Origin: Gluconobacter kanchanaburiensis NBRC 103587
Lineage (GTDB): Bacteria > Pseudomonadota > Alphaproteobacteria > Acetobacterales > Acetobacteraceae
Reading direction: 5' to 3'
Assembly (NCBI RefSeq): GCF_007988905.1
Contig: NZ_BJVA01000002.1
Span: 248,001 to 312,000, forward strand
DNA length: 64,000 nucleotides
The notes under the pieces are model-generated. The model saw nothing but the letters and a program-made list of their open reading frames with translations. It made no database searches and was not told the origin of the DNA. The position numbers and the translations under genes were made by a program. This document shows, in pieces, positions 1 through 8,184 of this stretch; the stretch's first letter is position 1, and the number at the start of each line of letters is the position of its first letter.

Positions 1-1
1 C

Positions 2-841
2 GGCGTGGCGGAAACCTATGACGTGATCGTCCAGCCGAAGGACGACCGCGCCTATGCCATTTTCGCCCAGAGCGAGGACCGCACCGGCTACGCAAGCGGG
101 ACCCTCGCCCCCCACGAGAGCATGATTGCGCCTATCCCGCCGATGGACCCGCGCCCGGCCCGCACCATGGTGGATATGGGCATGGGGAACATGAAGCCCG
201 GAGAAAGCATGAAGGACATGGATATGTCCGCAGACATGTCGGGCATGAAAATGAATGGCGACATGGCCGGGATGGACATGCACGGCATGGATATGAGCCA
301 CATGGCCATGCCGAAAATGGAAGTGAACGATCCCGGCCCGCCGCCCATCAATGTCGAAAACCAGATGCGCGCCATGATGCCGATCGACCGCACCGGCAGC
401 CCCGGTGACGGGCTGGAAAACAACGGCCGCCGCGTCCTGAACTACAGACAGCTCCGCGCCACACGCCCGGGAGCGGACCTGCGACCGCCAACGCGGGAAA
501 TCATCCTCCATCTGACCGGCAATATGGAGCGGTATATCTGGGGCATGAACGGCCGGAAGTTCTCGGAATCCGGCCCGATCCGCCTCAAGCTTGGCGAACG
601 TGTGCGCTTCACGCTCATCAACGACACCATGATGGAACATCCGATCCATCTGCACGGTCTGTGGAGCGAACTGGAAAACGGTCAGGGCGACTACCGCCCG
701 TACAAACACACCGTCATTTCCCAGCCGGGTTCGAAGCTGAGCTATCTCGTGACAGCCGATACCCCTGGCATGTGGGCGTATCACTGCCACTTACTATACC
801 ACATGGATCTGGGCATGTTCCGCACGGTGATCGTGACATGA
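2..841 (+). CDS. copA: Copper resistance multicopper oxidase CopA, C-terminal part (5' end outside window)
   Basis: This is the C-terminal 279 residues of a periplasmic multicopper oxidase of the CopA/PcoA family, which oxidises Cu(I) and sequesters copper. The frame is open to the left edge, so the first visible GTG is not taken as the start. A Met/His/Asp-rich stretch (nt about 170-330, repeated MDM, MHGMDM and similar) is the typical copper-binding insert. The C-terminal cupredoxin domain carries HPIHLHG (nt about 640) and HCHLLYHMDLGM near the end, the ligands of the type 1, 2 and 3 coppers. The stop overlaps the ATG of the next gene (ATGA), so copA and copB are probably translationally coupled. 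The family call is firm; only the N-terminus is unseen. Confidence 0.95.
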   Translation, partial: GVAETYDVIVQPKDDRAYAIFAQSEDRTGYASGTLAPHESMIAPIPPMDPRPARTMVDMGMGNMKPGESMKDMDMSADMSGMKMNGDMAGMDMHGMDMSHMAMPKMEVNDPGPPPINVENQMRAMMPIDRTGSPGDGLENNGRRVLNYRQLRATRPGADLRPPTREIILHLTGNMERYIWGMNGRKFSESGPIRLKLGERVRFTLINDTMMEHPIHLHGLWSELENGQGDYRPYKHTVISQPGSKLSYLVTADTPGMWAYHCHLLYHMDLGMFRTVIVT

Positions 842-1629
842 AACACGCCCTTTCCCCCGCAGTTCTGGCCCTTGCAACTCTGTCATTCCTCGCGCTGGCA
901 TCCGGCACGGCCCGCGCCGACCAGACGGTCTATCACGCCGCCGATGCGCCGGAGGCGACCCCGGTCGTCTATATCGGTAACATCAAACCCGCCATGGATC
1001 AGGGCACCTGGCTGCACGGCATCTTCAACCAGTTTGAAGGTCGATATGCACCCGGCGGCACCGATTTCCGCTGGGATGGCGAAGCCTGGTTCGGCGGTGA
1101 CTACAACAAGATCTGGCTGAAATCCGAAGGCACGCTGGAAAAAGGGCGCATGAGCGATGGCGACCATGAACTGCTCTATACGCGCTCCATCTCGTCCTAT
1201 TGGAACCTTCAGGGCGGCGTACGAATGGACCTCGATGACGGCCCGACCCGCACCTGGGGCGCGTTCGGCATTCAGGGTCTGGCGCTATACGAGTTCGAGT
1301 TCGAGGCCACGGCCTATGTCAGCGATCGCGGACGTTTCGCCACCCGCGTGGAAGGTTCTTACGACTTCCTGCTGACCAACCGTCTGATCCTTCAGCCGCA
1401 GGCCGAGTTCAATTTCTACACGAAATCCGATGTGGGACGTCAGGCTGGCGCCGGCCTGTCGGATGTCGATGCAGGTCTGCGCCTGCGATACGAACTCTGG
1501 CGGAAATTCGCGCCCTACATAGCCGTGACCTACTCCGGATATCTCACTCAGGCCCGCCGGATCGCCCGTGACCAGCACGACGACACCGGCTCCGTCCGCT
1601 TCAGTCTCGGCGTCCGAAGCTGGTTCTGA
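838..1629 (+). CDS. copB: Copper resistance outer membrane protein CopB
   Basis: A 263-residue CopB/PcoB family protein, an outer membrane beta-barrel that works with CopA in copper tolerance. The chosen ATG at 838 overlaps the copA stop (ATGA) and gives a clear signal peptide: a basic start, then a hydrophobic core ending in ARA. The longer reading from 661 lies inside copA and is rejected. The mature part has the family pattern GNIKPAMDQGTWLHGIFNQFEGRYAPG, shown here only as its first residues GNIKPAMDQ, followed by alternating aromatic strands (YEFEFEATAYVSDRG, RLILQPQAEFNFY) and a terminal aromatic residue (SWF), as usual for outer membrane barrels. Length is close to the core family domain; some homologues have a longer Met-rich N-terminus, which is absent here. 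Confidence 0.93.
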   Translation: MKHALSPAVLALATLSFLALASGTARADQTVYHAADAPEATPVVYIGNIKPAMDQGTWLHGIFNQFEGRYAPGGTDFRWDGEAWFGGDYNKIWLKSEGTLEKGRMSDGDHELLYTRSISSYWNLQGGVRMDLDDGPTRTWGAFGIQGLALYEFEFEATAYVSDRGRFATRVEGSYDFLLTNRLILQPQAEFNFYTKSDVGRQAGAGLSDVDAGLRLRYELWRKFAPYIAVTYSGYLTQARRIARDQHDDTGSVRFSLGVRSWF

Positions 1630-1670
1630 TCATCGATTTTCCATTCAAACAAAACCGGAAGCCCGACATC

Positions 1671-1988
1671 ATGCGCAAGATTTTACTCGTACTGACCGCC
1701 CTTCTCACCACCAGCACAGCTTACGCCGATCCGTCTATGTCTGGCATGGACATGAGCCATATGAATATGGGCGGCAAAAGCCCCATGACCATGTCCTCCC
1801 CCAAAACACAGGACCCGATGGCCGGACTAAACATGAATCAACAGATGGCCCTGTGTGCGCATCTTGAGAAGCTCAACAAACAGAACAGTCCGCTGACGCC
1901 GAAAATGAAGCAGCAGCGCGCCGCCTGTCAAAAAATGAACATGGGCATGACGAACCAGTCTGCACCAAGCGAAACGCTGGACCGCTGA
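1671..1988 (+). CDS. Small Met-rich periplasmic protein, probably copper-binding
   Basis: A 105-residue secreted protein. Residues 1-20 are a signal peptide ending in AYA. The mature part starts with a methionine cluster (MSGMDMSHMNMGG and further MTM, MAGLNMNQQM), which resembles the metal-binding insert of the upstream CopA. It has two cysteines, one in the LCAHLEKL segment and one in RAACQKMNMGM. It lies 41 bases after copB in the same direction, so it probably belongs to the copper operon. Methionine clusters bind Cu(I), so a periplasmic copper chaperone or buffer is the best guess. I do not recognise a named family. Confidence 0.7.
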   Translation: MRKILLVLTALLTTSTAYADPSMSGMDMSHMNMGGKSPMTMSSPKTQDPMAGLNMNQQMALCAHLEKLNKQNSPLTPKMKQQRAACQKMNMGMTNQSAPSETLDR

Positions 1989-2001
1989 GCGCGCAGGCTT
2001 T

Positions 2002-2343
2002 TCAGCGCATCATCCGGCGAACGACCTGGAGAAGCTCGTCAATCGCGTCTTCTCCCCCGTCGTCCTGCACCGCACGGCGCACACAGCCATTGGCGTGGGC
2101 AGACAGGATCTGGATAGACACACCATCCAGCGCCGACTTGATGGCGGAAATCTGGGTCAGGATATCCACACAATAGCGGTCGTTCTCGATCATGTTGAGA
2201 ACACCGCCGACCTGCCCTTCGATCCGACGCACGCGGTTCGTCAGAGCCTTCTTGCGGGGCTGTTCAACACGCCGGCCATCATCGTCCATCGGCATGCAGT
2301 TCTCACAGACATCCGCCGCATGTTCTTTATGGGATAGTGCCAT
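2002..2343 (-). CDS. csoR: CsoR/RcnR-family metal-sensing transcriptional repressor
   Basis: A 113-residue all-helical DUF156 protein (CsoR/RcnR/FrmR family). The core starts with the conserved RVRRIEGQVGGVLNMIE. Cys58 (in RYCVDILTQI), His83 and Cys87 (HANGC) form the C-x(n)-H-x3-C set that binds Cu(I) in CsoR, so copper is the most likely signal. The N-terminus has extra His5, His8, Cys13 and Cys16, which could widen or change the metal response. It is convergent with the copper operon, with only 13 bases between the stops. It probably represses its own promoter and possibly the cop genes, lifting off DNA when copper is bound. Nickel or cobalt sensing of the RcnR type cannot be excluded. Confidence 0.85.
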   Translation of the reverse strand: MALSHKEHAADVCENCMPMDDDGRRVEQPRKKALTNRVRRIEGQVGGVLNMIENDRYCVDILTQISAIKSALDGVSIQILSAHANGCVRRAVQDDGGEDAIDELLQVVRRMMR

Positions 2344-2748
2344 TACAGAATCCGCCCTCTGTCAGACATCCGAACATAACATCATGGGGCCATGTCCGCC
2401 CATTCAGCGCCCACAGACCGCTGTATGCTCCGCTCTGGCCGAAATTTCCAGTGTCACGATGCAGGTTCGTATTTCCACGCTCCCAGGGCCCCTTTTTCAC
2501 ACCAGATAAACCTTGCCATTCCCGACTTTCAGAACGATTTTTGTCTACACGGTCATACCCCTGTCCCATGCTGGAAAGCAGATCGCAGCCATTTGTAAAA
2601 TTTATTATAAAACCAGGGATTTGCGCCATTGGTTGCCTTCTCTTGATGCAAATCATTCTCACTCCTCTTCCCGCAGGAGCCGGAACAGCCTATTTAGGAA
2701 ACAGGCTGGGCCTGTGAGACCCTGCCATATGACCGGGGTACGGAACTG
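2344..2748. promoter_or_regulatory. Divergent intergenic region between csoR and feoA
   Basis: This 405-base stretch separates the leftward csoR gene from the rightward feo operon and must hold both promoters. It is more AT-rich than the coding DNA around it, especially at 2590-2615 (for example AAATTTATTATAAAA). A Fur-like box is listed separately. Short open frames here have no recognisable content and are not called. Confidence 0.6.
2645..2661 (+). promoter_or_regulatory. Candidate Fur box upstream of feoA
   Basis: The 17 bases GATGCAAATCATTCTCA match the Fur-box pattern (GATAATGATAATCATTATC and its 7-1-7 form) over the central AATCATT-TC part. They lie 88 bases before the feoA start. Fur control of feo genes is well established, so position and sequence agree. 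The call rests on inspection only. Confidence 0.6.
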
Positions 2749-2991
2749 ATGTTGTATCTAGATACACTGCCCAAGGGCGGACATGCCGTGATCGAAAAGA
2801 TCGAACAGCGTGCGCCTCTGGACCCGATCGCCACCCGTCTGGGAGAGCTGGGATTTGTGCCAGGTGAACCCGTGCAGGTCGTTGCAACCGGGCCGATGGG
2901 CCGGGATCCGATCGCGGTTCGTCTGGGAACATCGCGTTTTGCTCTGCGTCGTGGTGAAGCCGCCCGGGTCGGTCTGCGGGCTGTTTCCTGA
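2749..2991 (+). CDS. feoA: Ferrous iron transport protein A (FeoA)
   Basis: An 80-residue cytoplasmic SH3-like protein of the FeoA family, an accessory to the FeoB ferrous iron transporter. It has the expected layout: LGELGFVPGEPVQV, then GPMGRDPIAVRLG, and a C-terminal LRRGEAARV. Length is normal for the family. It is 5 bases upstream of feoB and is almost certainly co-transcribed with it under the Fur-like box at 2645. Confidence 0.95.
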   Translation: MLYLDTLPKGGHAVIEKIEQRAPLDPIATRLGELGFVPGEPVQVVATGPMGRDPIAVRLGTSRFALRRGEAARVGLRAVS

Positions 2992-2996
2992 CATTC

Positions 2997-4877
2997 ATGA
3001 GTTCGACAGCCTCTCCGCAGACATCTGCCTCACCTCTGCCTGCCCCGCTGCATATTGCCCTCGTCGGAAATCCGAACTGCGGCAAGACGTCCCTGTTCAA
3101 CCAGCTAACCGGGAGCCGGCAGAAAGTCGCGAATTACGCGGGGGTGACGGTCGAGCGCAAGGAAGGCTTTTTCACAACTCCCGGTGGCCGCGCGATCCGC
3201 GTTCTGGACCTGCCCGGGGCTTACAGTCTTGATTCAACCAGTCCTGACGAAGACGTCACACGCGATGTCTGCCTAGGGCGTCATCGGTCCGAACCGCAAC
3301 CGCAAATGCTAGTGGCCGTCATTTCGGCGACCAATCTGCGCCTGCATCTGCGCTTCCTACTGGAACTGAAGCAGCTCGGCCTTCCTGTCATCGTCGCTCT
3401 GAACATGATGGACGAAGCCCGGCGGAATGGCCTGCGAATTGATGTGGCCGGATTGCAGGCCGATCTGGGAATGCCGATCGTCCCCGTCATCAGCCTTAAC
3501 CGGATCGGGGTGATCCCGCTGCTTCAGGCCCTCGACCTTTCTCTTCCAGCCCCGCCCAGCGCCCTGCCGGCCGGGATCGATTTCCATATGGAAGTCCGGC
3601 GGCTGCTGGCCGCACATGTCGTCGATCCCTCCACAGGGACGGATCGCCTGACTGACCGGCTGGACCGGCTGTTCCTGCACCCGATCTGGGGACCTGTCGT
3701 TCTTCTGATCGTGCTGTTCGTCATGTTCCAGACCGTTTTCGCCTGGGCACAGCCGCTCATGGACGGGCTGGACAGTGGGATATCGACCTTCGGGCAGATC
3801 GTTCTCAAACCCCTGCCGGACGGCGTCCTGCGCAGCCTGCTGGCGGACGGGGTAATCGCGGGGGCGGGCACGGTCATCGTATTCCTGCCGCAGATCCTCA
3901 TCCTTTTCCTCTGGATTCTGGCCCTTGAGGAATCCGGCTATCTCCCTCGGGCGGCATTCCTGCTGGACCGGTTGATGGCTCTTGCCGGGCTGAGCGGTCG
4001 CTCTTTCATTCCCCTGCTATCGAGCTTCGCCTGTGCCATTCCAGGCATCATGGCGGCCCGGACCATCCAGAATCCGCGCGACCGTCTGGTCACGATCCTG
4101 ATCGCGCCCCTCATGACCTGCTCGGCACGTCTGCCGGTCTATACGCTGCTGATCGGTGCGTTCGTACCTCACCACACCGTGCTCGGAATTCTCGGGCTTC
4201 AGGGGCTTGTACTGTTCGGACTCTATGCCGTGGCGATCGTCAGCGGCGTGATTGCTGCCCGTGTCATGACGAGGGGGGTCAAGTCCGAAGAACATCCGCT
4301 GCTGCTCGAACTCCCCCCCTATCGCCGCCCGAACCTCAAGAGTCTCACACTCGGACTATGGCAGCGGGCCGTGATGTTTCTCTCGCGCGTGGGCACGATC
4401 ATCGTCTCGCTGAACGTGCTGCTCTGGGCGCTGTCGAGCTTCCCGCTACCGCCCGCGGGCGCTCCAGGTGCGGCCATCGATTACAGTCTGGCCGGACGCA
4501 TCGGCCATCTGATGCAATGGGTCTTCGCCCCCATCGGCTTCAACTGGCAGATCTGCGTTTCGCTGATTCCAGGTCTTGCGGCGCGTGAGGTGGCCGTCAG
4601 TTCACTGGCGACCGTCTATGCCATCGGGGCCACGGATGACGGCGCGGCCGACAAACTCCTGCCGCTGCTCTCGACACAGTGGAGCATGGCCACGGCCTTT
4701 TCGCTTCTGGCCTGGTATGTCTATGCGCCGCAATGCATTTCGACGCTGGCTGTCATGCGCCGGGAAACCGGTTCCATCAAAACCGTTCTGTGGGCTGCGG
4801 CGTATCTGTTTGGCCTCGCCTATCTTGCTGCGTTTCTCACCTATCACATCACCCGAGCCATTACGGGAATTGCATGA
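2997..4877 (+). CDS. feoB: Ferrous iron transporter FeoB
   Basis: A 626-residue inner membrane Fe(II) transporter. The N-terminal G-protein domain has G1 GNPNCGKTS starting at residue 24, the switch region YAGVTVERKEG, G3 DLPGAYSL and G4 ALNMMDEA. A helical linker follows, then two Gate-type membrane blocks with conserved stretches FIPLLSSFACAIPGIMAAR and LIPGLAAREVAVSSLATVY. At 626 residues it is shorter than E. coli FeoB (773), with a compact linker and tail, but no core element is missing. The stop overlaps the start of the downstream small Cys-rich protein (ATGATGA), which points to coupled translation of all three feo genes. Confidence 0.97.
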   Translation: MSSTASPQTSASPLPAPLHIALVGNPNCGKTSLFNQLTGSRQKVANYAGVTVERKEGFFTTPGGRAIRVLDLPGAYSLDSTSPDEDVTRDVCLGRHRSEPQPQMLVAVISATNLRLHLRFLLELKQLGLPVIVALNMMDEARRNGLRIDVAGLQADLGMPIVPVISLNRIGVIPLLQALDLSLPAPPSALPAGIDFHMEVRRLLAAHVVDPSTGTDRLTDRLDRLFLHPIWGPVVLLIVLFVMFQTVFAWAQPLMDGLDSGISTFGQIVLKPLPDGVLRSLLADGVIAGAGTVIVFLPQILILFLWILALEESGYLPRAAFLLDRLMALAGLSGRSFIPLLSSFACAIPGIMAARTIQNPRDRLVTILIAPLMTCSARLPVYTLLIGAFVPHHTVLGILGLQGLVLFGLYAVAIVSGVIAARVMTRGVKSEEHPLLLELPPYRRPNLKSLTLGLWQRAVMFLSRVGTIIVSLNVLLWALSSFPLPPAGAPGAAIDYSLAGRIGHLMQWVFAPIGFNWQICVSLIPGLAAREVAVSSLATVYAIGATDDGAADKLLPLLSTQWSMATAFSLLAWYVYAPQCISTLAVMRRETGSIKTVLWAAAYLFGLAYLAAFLTYHITRAITGIA

Positions 4878-5074
4878 TGATTGAAGTTGTCGTTGTCGTT
4901 CTGATCGTCTGTGCTGCGGCCATTTACTGGTATGCACGCCTGTTCCCCGCAGGCTGGGGACGTCTGCGGACGACGGTCGGCCTTGCCCCTCCGTCCCGTG
5001 TGGATGCAGGAAAGAGCAAGGGTTGCGGCGGATGTTCAGGCTGTGATCGGTCCGGCAAGGGCGGCTGTCACTAA
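4874..5074 (+). CDS. Small FeoB-associated Cys-rich membrane protein
   Basis: A 66-residue protein with one N-terminal membrane helix (residues 3-22, valine-rich) and a short cytosolic tail ending in a cysteine cluster, CGGCSGC at residues 51-57 plus a final GGCH. This is the layout of the FeoB-associated Cys-rich membrane proteins, which take the place of FeoC in many bacteria. The ATG at 4874 overlaps the feoB stop. The cysteines may bind iron or a cluster, or respond to redox state; this has not been shown for the family as far as I know. The longer in-frame reading back to 4679 lies inside feoB and is rejected. Confidence 0.8.
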   Translation: MMIEVVVVVLIVCAAAIYWYARLFPAGWGRLRTTVGLAPPSRVDAGKSKGCGGCSGCDRSGKGGCH

Positions 5075-5098
5075 GTCATCTTACCGAACGTCCGTTGA

Positions 5099-5209
5099 CC
5101 ACGCGCGATTAACGCCTGTTCAACATTCCAGCGCGCCGTCCTGCCGACCACCCTGCCTCTGGCCGAGTTCTACAAAAAATTGGCCCAGACCTGCATGGGC
5201 GCGGAATGA
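5099..5209 (+). pseudogene. Possible remnant: C-terminal tail of a radical SAM/B12-type protein
   Basis: A 36-codon open stretch with no start codon at its head, closed by TGA at 5207. Its protein reads like a family tail (VLPTTLPLAEFYKKLAQT), resembling the last residues of B12-binding radical SAM proteins such as those in hopanoid clusters. If so, it is all that is left of a deleted gene between the feo operon and the tpm-like gene. The resemblance is from memory and weak. Confidence 0.25.
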
Positions 5210-5212
5210 AGG

Positions 5213-5875
5213 TCAGGACGATCCCGGAAGTGCGCTTAGGCGCCAGACGTTTTCAGACGCCGGACACCGTCCTTTCAGTCCGCCTTCAACAGCCCGGCTT
5301 TCCAGAAGCGTCAGCACATAGACCTGACCATAACATTCACGCAGGAACGCCTCATTGGCAGAAAAAGGCGGTCCCTTCAGGCAGGACTGGTCGTAGTCAA
5401 GCGTAACGAGGAGTTCGGGAACCGGGCCGGTCAGGGATAGGAGATGAGCAGCGTAGGCCCGACGCAGTTCTTCTGGCAGGGCAATCAGCGCGGCACGATC
5501 GTAAATACCGTCCATCGGGCCGAGCAAATCGGGCGTCAGAGCGAAAATATTGCCTGCAAAAATACGGATATTCCCGGCGAAAAAACAACACAACGGTCCT
5601 GCATCCACAATGTCGGGCGTAATGCCGAAGTCGCTGAAGAACCGGTGCACGGCGATATCGCTCAGCTCACATCCGGTCACGTGAAAGCCCTGCTCCGCGA
5701 GCCAGACCATGTCCTGACTCATGCCGCACAGAGGCACGAAAACCCGCGCTCCCACTGGAAGATCCAGCGCCGCAATATGACGGGTCAGAAGCGGATTGGC
5801 CTGCGGTTCATGAAAGCCCGTCTCGCCGCGCTCCCATTTTTCCTGCCAGAAAACGGCATTCGATTTTACGTCCAT
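5213..5875 (-). CDS. tpm: Thiopurine S-methyltransferase-like protein
   Basis: A 220-residue class I SAM-dependent methyltransferase of the TPMT family. Bacterial members methylate thiopurines and oxidised selenium or tellurium species. Recognisable parts are the N-terminal FWQEKWERGETGFHE, the SAM site VPLCGMSQDMVWLAEQG followed by VTGCELSD, and GIYDRAALIALPEELR. The start at 5875 is chosen because TPMT proteins begin just before FWxxxW; a longer frame reaches 6211 but runs into the divergent helicase gene. Bacterial TPMTs are about 218 residues, matching this choice. It stands alone, divergent from the helicase gene. Confidence 0.88.
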   Translation of the reverse strand: MDVKSNAVFWQEKWERGETGFHEPQANPLLTRHIAALDLPVGARVFVPLCGMSQDMVWLAEQGFHVTGCELSDIAVHRFFSDFGITPDIVDAGPLCCFFAGNIRIFAGNIFALTPDLLGPMDGIYDRAALIALPEELRRAYAAHLLSLTGPVPELLVTLDYDQSCLKGPPFSANEAFLRECYGQVYVLTLLESRAVEGGLKGRCPASENVWRLSALPGSS

Positions 5876-5972
5876 AAGTCCGGCTTGCTTCCTGCTTTTC
5901 CCGGCTGAGACTGTGCCGGGTTCTGCTGGCGAGACAATGGTATGTGTCGGGAAAATGTGAGAAAAGCCGCTC

Positions 5973-7292
5973 ATGGTCATGCTCACCCCCTCCCAGCGGC
6001 AGGCGCTTGATGAAATCATTTCCGCACATGCCGCAGGACGGCCTACGCATCTTCTGACGGGATATGCCGGCAGCGGCAAAACGACGCTGATGCAGGCCGT
6101 GGCCCGGCATTTCATGGGCGAGAAAAAAGTGGTGGTCATCACAGCCCCCACCCACAAGGCCACCGCTGTCCTGCGTTCGAAAGTCGATCGGGACGTCGAT
6201 TGCCGGACCATCCAGAGCCTGCTGAGCCTTCAGCCGTCCTCCCAGGGCACGACCAGCACACTCGTGCGCTCCAAACGGCCGCAGACGATTGCCGATGGCA
6301 TCGTCATTGTCGATGAATGTTCGATGCTCTCAGCGGAGTTGATGAACTGGATCCGCGATCTGCTGCGTTACTGCTTCGTGCTGTTCGTGGGCGACCCGGC
6401 CCAGCTCCCGCCAGTGGGCGAAGCTGCGTCTCCTTCATTTTCCGTGCCCTCGCGCTCTCATCTCGACACCGTGGTGCGACAGGCGGCCGGCAATCCGATC
6501 CTCGAAGCCGCGACCCTCATCCGTCAGAGTCAGGGCGGTGAAGCCGACTGGAGCTGGGTCCGCGATGCCCGTCAGGAACAGACCGGCCTGTTCCTGCCCA
6601 AGGATGTGGAAAGCTGGGTCCGCAAGGCCTTCCTGTCCGACGCGTTCAACGCCGATAACGACTGGTGCCGCTATCTGTGCTGGACGAATGCACGGGTGCA
6701 TCAGATCAACCGGATGGTCCGGCTCTGGCGCTATGGCGGCGAGACGCCCACACCTTTCATGCCCGGCGAGCGGGTCGTATCCCGCGCGCCGTTTTCCGTC
6801 CAGCAGGAAGAAAGCGGGCCCCGTCAGGCGATCGCCACGAACGAGGAAGTCCTCGTCATGGACATCAGGCCCGGTCGGCTGTCCTACAAGTTCGAGCTGT
6901 GCAAGGACGTTCCAGCCTGGGTGGCCGATCTGGCATCATGGGAAGTCACGCTACTAACAATGGCAGGCGAGGAAATCACTGGCCATATCGTGCAAAACCC
7001 GAAGGATCTGGAGGCCGTGGACCGGCGACTGGTGCAGGAAGCGAAACAGCAGCACCGACGCTGGAGTCACCGTTTCGCTTTTCACAACGCCCTGCTCCAG
7101 CTTCAGGCGATCTATGCCATGACGGTCCACACCGCACAGGGGAGCACGTTCAAAAACGTGTTTGTGGATCTCGGCGACATCGGCCGCCGCGCCCGCCAGA
7201 ACCCGCTGGAGACGCAGCAGCTCTGCTATGTGGCTGTTACGCGCGCGACGGATATGGTGTTCCTTGTCAACACGGCGGGTCTTTCCGCTTGA
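5973..7292 (+). CDS. RecD-like superfamily 1 DNA helicase
   Basis: A 439-residue ATP-dependent helicase. Motif I is GYAGSGKTTL (residues 30-39), motif II is VDECSML near residue 113, motif III is VGDPAQLPPVG, and the C-terminal UvrD_C_2-type segment has MTVHTAQGSTFKNVFVDL and LCYVAVTRATD. This is the RecD/Dda-like group (AAA_30 plus UvrD_C_2), acting in DNA repair or replication restart. It lacks the extra domains of RecD or RecD2. ATG at 5973 or the ATG at 5979 are both possible starts. Its last 26 bases overlap the end of the convergent transporter gene. Confidence 0.85.
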   Translation: MVMLTPSQRQALDEIISAHAAGRPTHLLTGYAGSGKTTLMQAVARHFMGEKKVVVITAPTHKATAVLRSKVDRDVDCRTIQSLLSLQPSSQGTTSTLVRSKRPQTIADGIVIVDECSMLSAELMNWIRDLLRYCFVLFVGDPAQLPPVGEAASPSFSVPSRSHLDTVVRQAAGNPILEAATLIRQSQGGEADWSWVRDARQEQTGLFLPKDVESWVRKAFLSDAFNADNDWCRYLCWTNARVHQINRMVRLWRYGGETPTPFMPGERVVSRAPFSVQQEESGPRQAIATNEEVLVMDIRPGRLSYKFELCKDVPAWVADLASWEVTLLTMAGEEITGHIVQNPKDLEAVDRRLVQEAKQQHRRWSHRFAFHNALLQLQAIYAMTVHTAQGSTFKNVFVDLGDIGRRARQNPLETQQLCYVAVTRATDMVFLVNTAGLSA

Positions 7293-8184
7293 TGGGCCGC
7301 GACGCCCAGAGCGACGCCAGAATGGACCCCGAAACATTGTGCCAGACGGAAAAAACCGCGCCCGGCAGCGCGGCCAGAGGAGAAAAATAAAGCCGCCCTA
7401 GGGTCGCGGCGAGACCGGAATTCTGCATTCCGACTTCCAGCGCAAGCGTCCGGCAGACACTCTCGTCAAAACCGAGCAGCCGTCCGCCCCAGTAGCCCCC
7501 CAGAAGCCCGATTCCGTTATGCAGGACGACGGCCAGAAGCATGATCGGACCAGCCTCTTTCAAAGACGGCCCTACACCCGCCACAATCGACCCGATAATG
7601 AGCAGGATAGACACCATGGCCACCAGCGGAAGTGCAGGCTCAACCCGGCGAACCGCGCGATGCCAAAACGTGTTGAGCACAACGCCCGCCAGAACAGGCA
7701 GCGCCACCATGGTCAGGATGCTGCAAAACAGCCCCCAGCTATCCACCGCAACGCCTGCCGAAACATAGAACTGCACCAGAAGCGGCGTCGCCACGATCCC
7801 GACGAGCGTTGAAAACGCACTGATGCTGACCGAAAGCGCCACATCCCCGCGCGACAGATAGATCATGACGTTGGACGCCGTTCCGCTCGACACACACCCG
7901 ACCAGAACCATGCCCGTCATCAGTGCAGGCGACAGCCCCAGCAGATGTGCGATCCCCCATGCGGCAAGCGGCATGACAAAATAATGCAGCCCCACACCTG
8001 CCAGAACCGGCGCGGGCCGACGGAGGATCCGTCCGAAATCGGCGGGGGTCAGAGACACTCCCATCGTAAACATCACAAACGCAAGAAGCGGCGTAATGAC
8101 TGGCACCAGCATCAGGAAGGGAGCGGGCATCACCAGCGCAAAGCCTGACACCACAATGGCCCAAAGCGGGAACAGACGCGTCAT
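7267..8184 (-). CDS. Bile acid:sodium symporter (SBF) family transporter
   Basis: A 305-residue inner membrane protein with about nine or ten hydrophobic segments. It shows the SBF/BASS fold markers: FTMGVSLTPADF in the first half, GCVSSGTASNVMIYLSRGDVALSVS in the core, and EVGMQNSGLAATLG in the second half. These are the two sodium and substrate crossover motifs of the family. Bacterial members carry organic anions such as pantoate or bile acids; the substrate here is unknown. Its 3' end overlaps the helicase gene by 26 bases in convergent arrangement. The ATG at 8184 starts directly with a membrane helix, as expected. Confidence 0.85.
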   Translation of the reverse strand: MTRLFPLWAIVVSGFALVMPAPFLMLVPVITPLLAFVMFTMGVSLTPADFGRILRRPAPVLAGVGLHYFVMPLAAWGIAHLLGLSPALMTGMVLVGCVSSGTASNVMIYLSRGDVALSVSISAFSTLVGIVATPLLVQFYVSAGVAVDSWGLFCSILTMVALPVLAGVVLNTFWHRAVRRVEPALPLVAMVSILLIIGSIVAGVGPSLKEAGPIMLLAVVLHNGIGLLGGYWGGRLLGFDESVCRTLALEVGMQNSGLAATLGRLYFSPLAALPGAVFSVWHNVSGSILASLWASRPIKRKDPPC

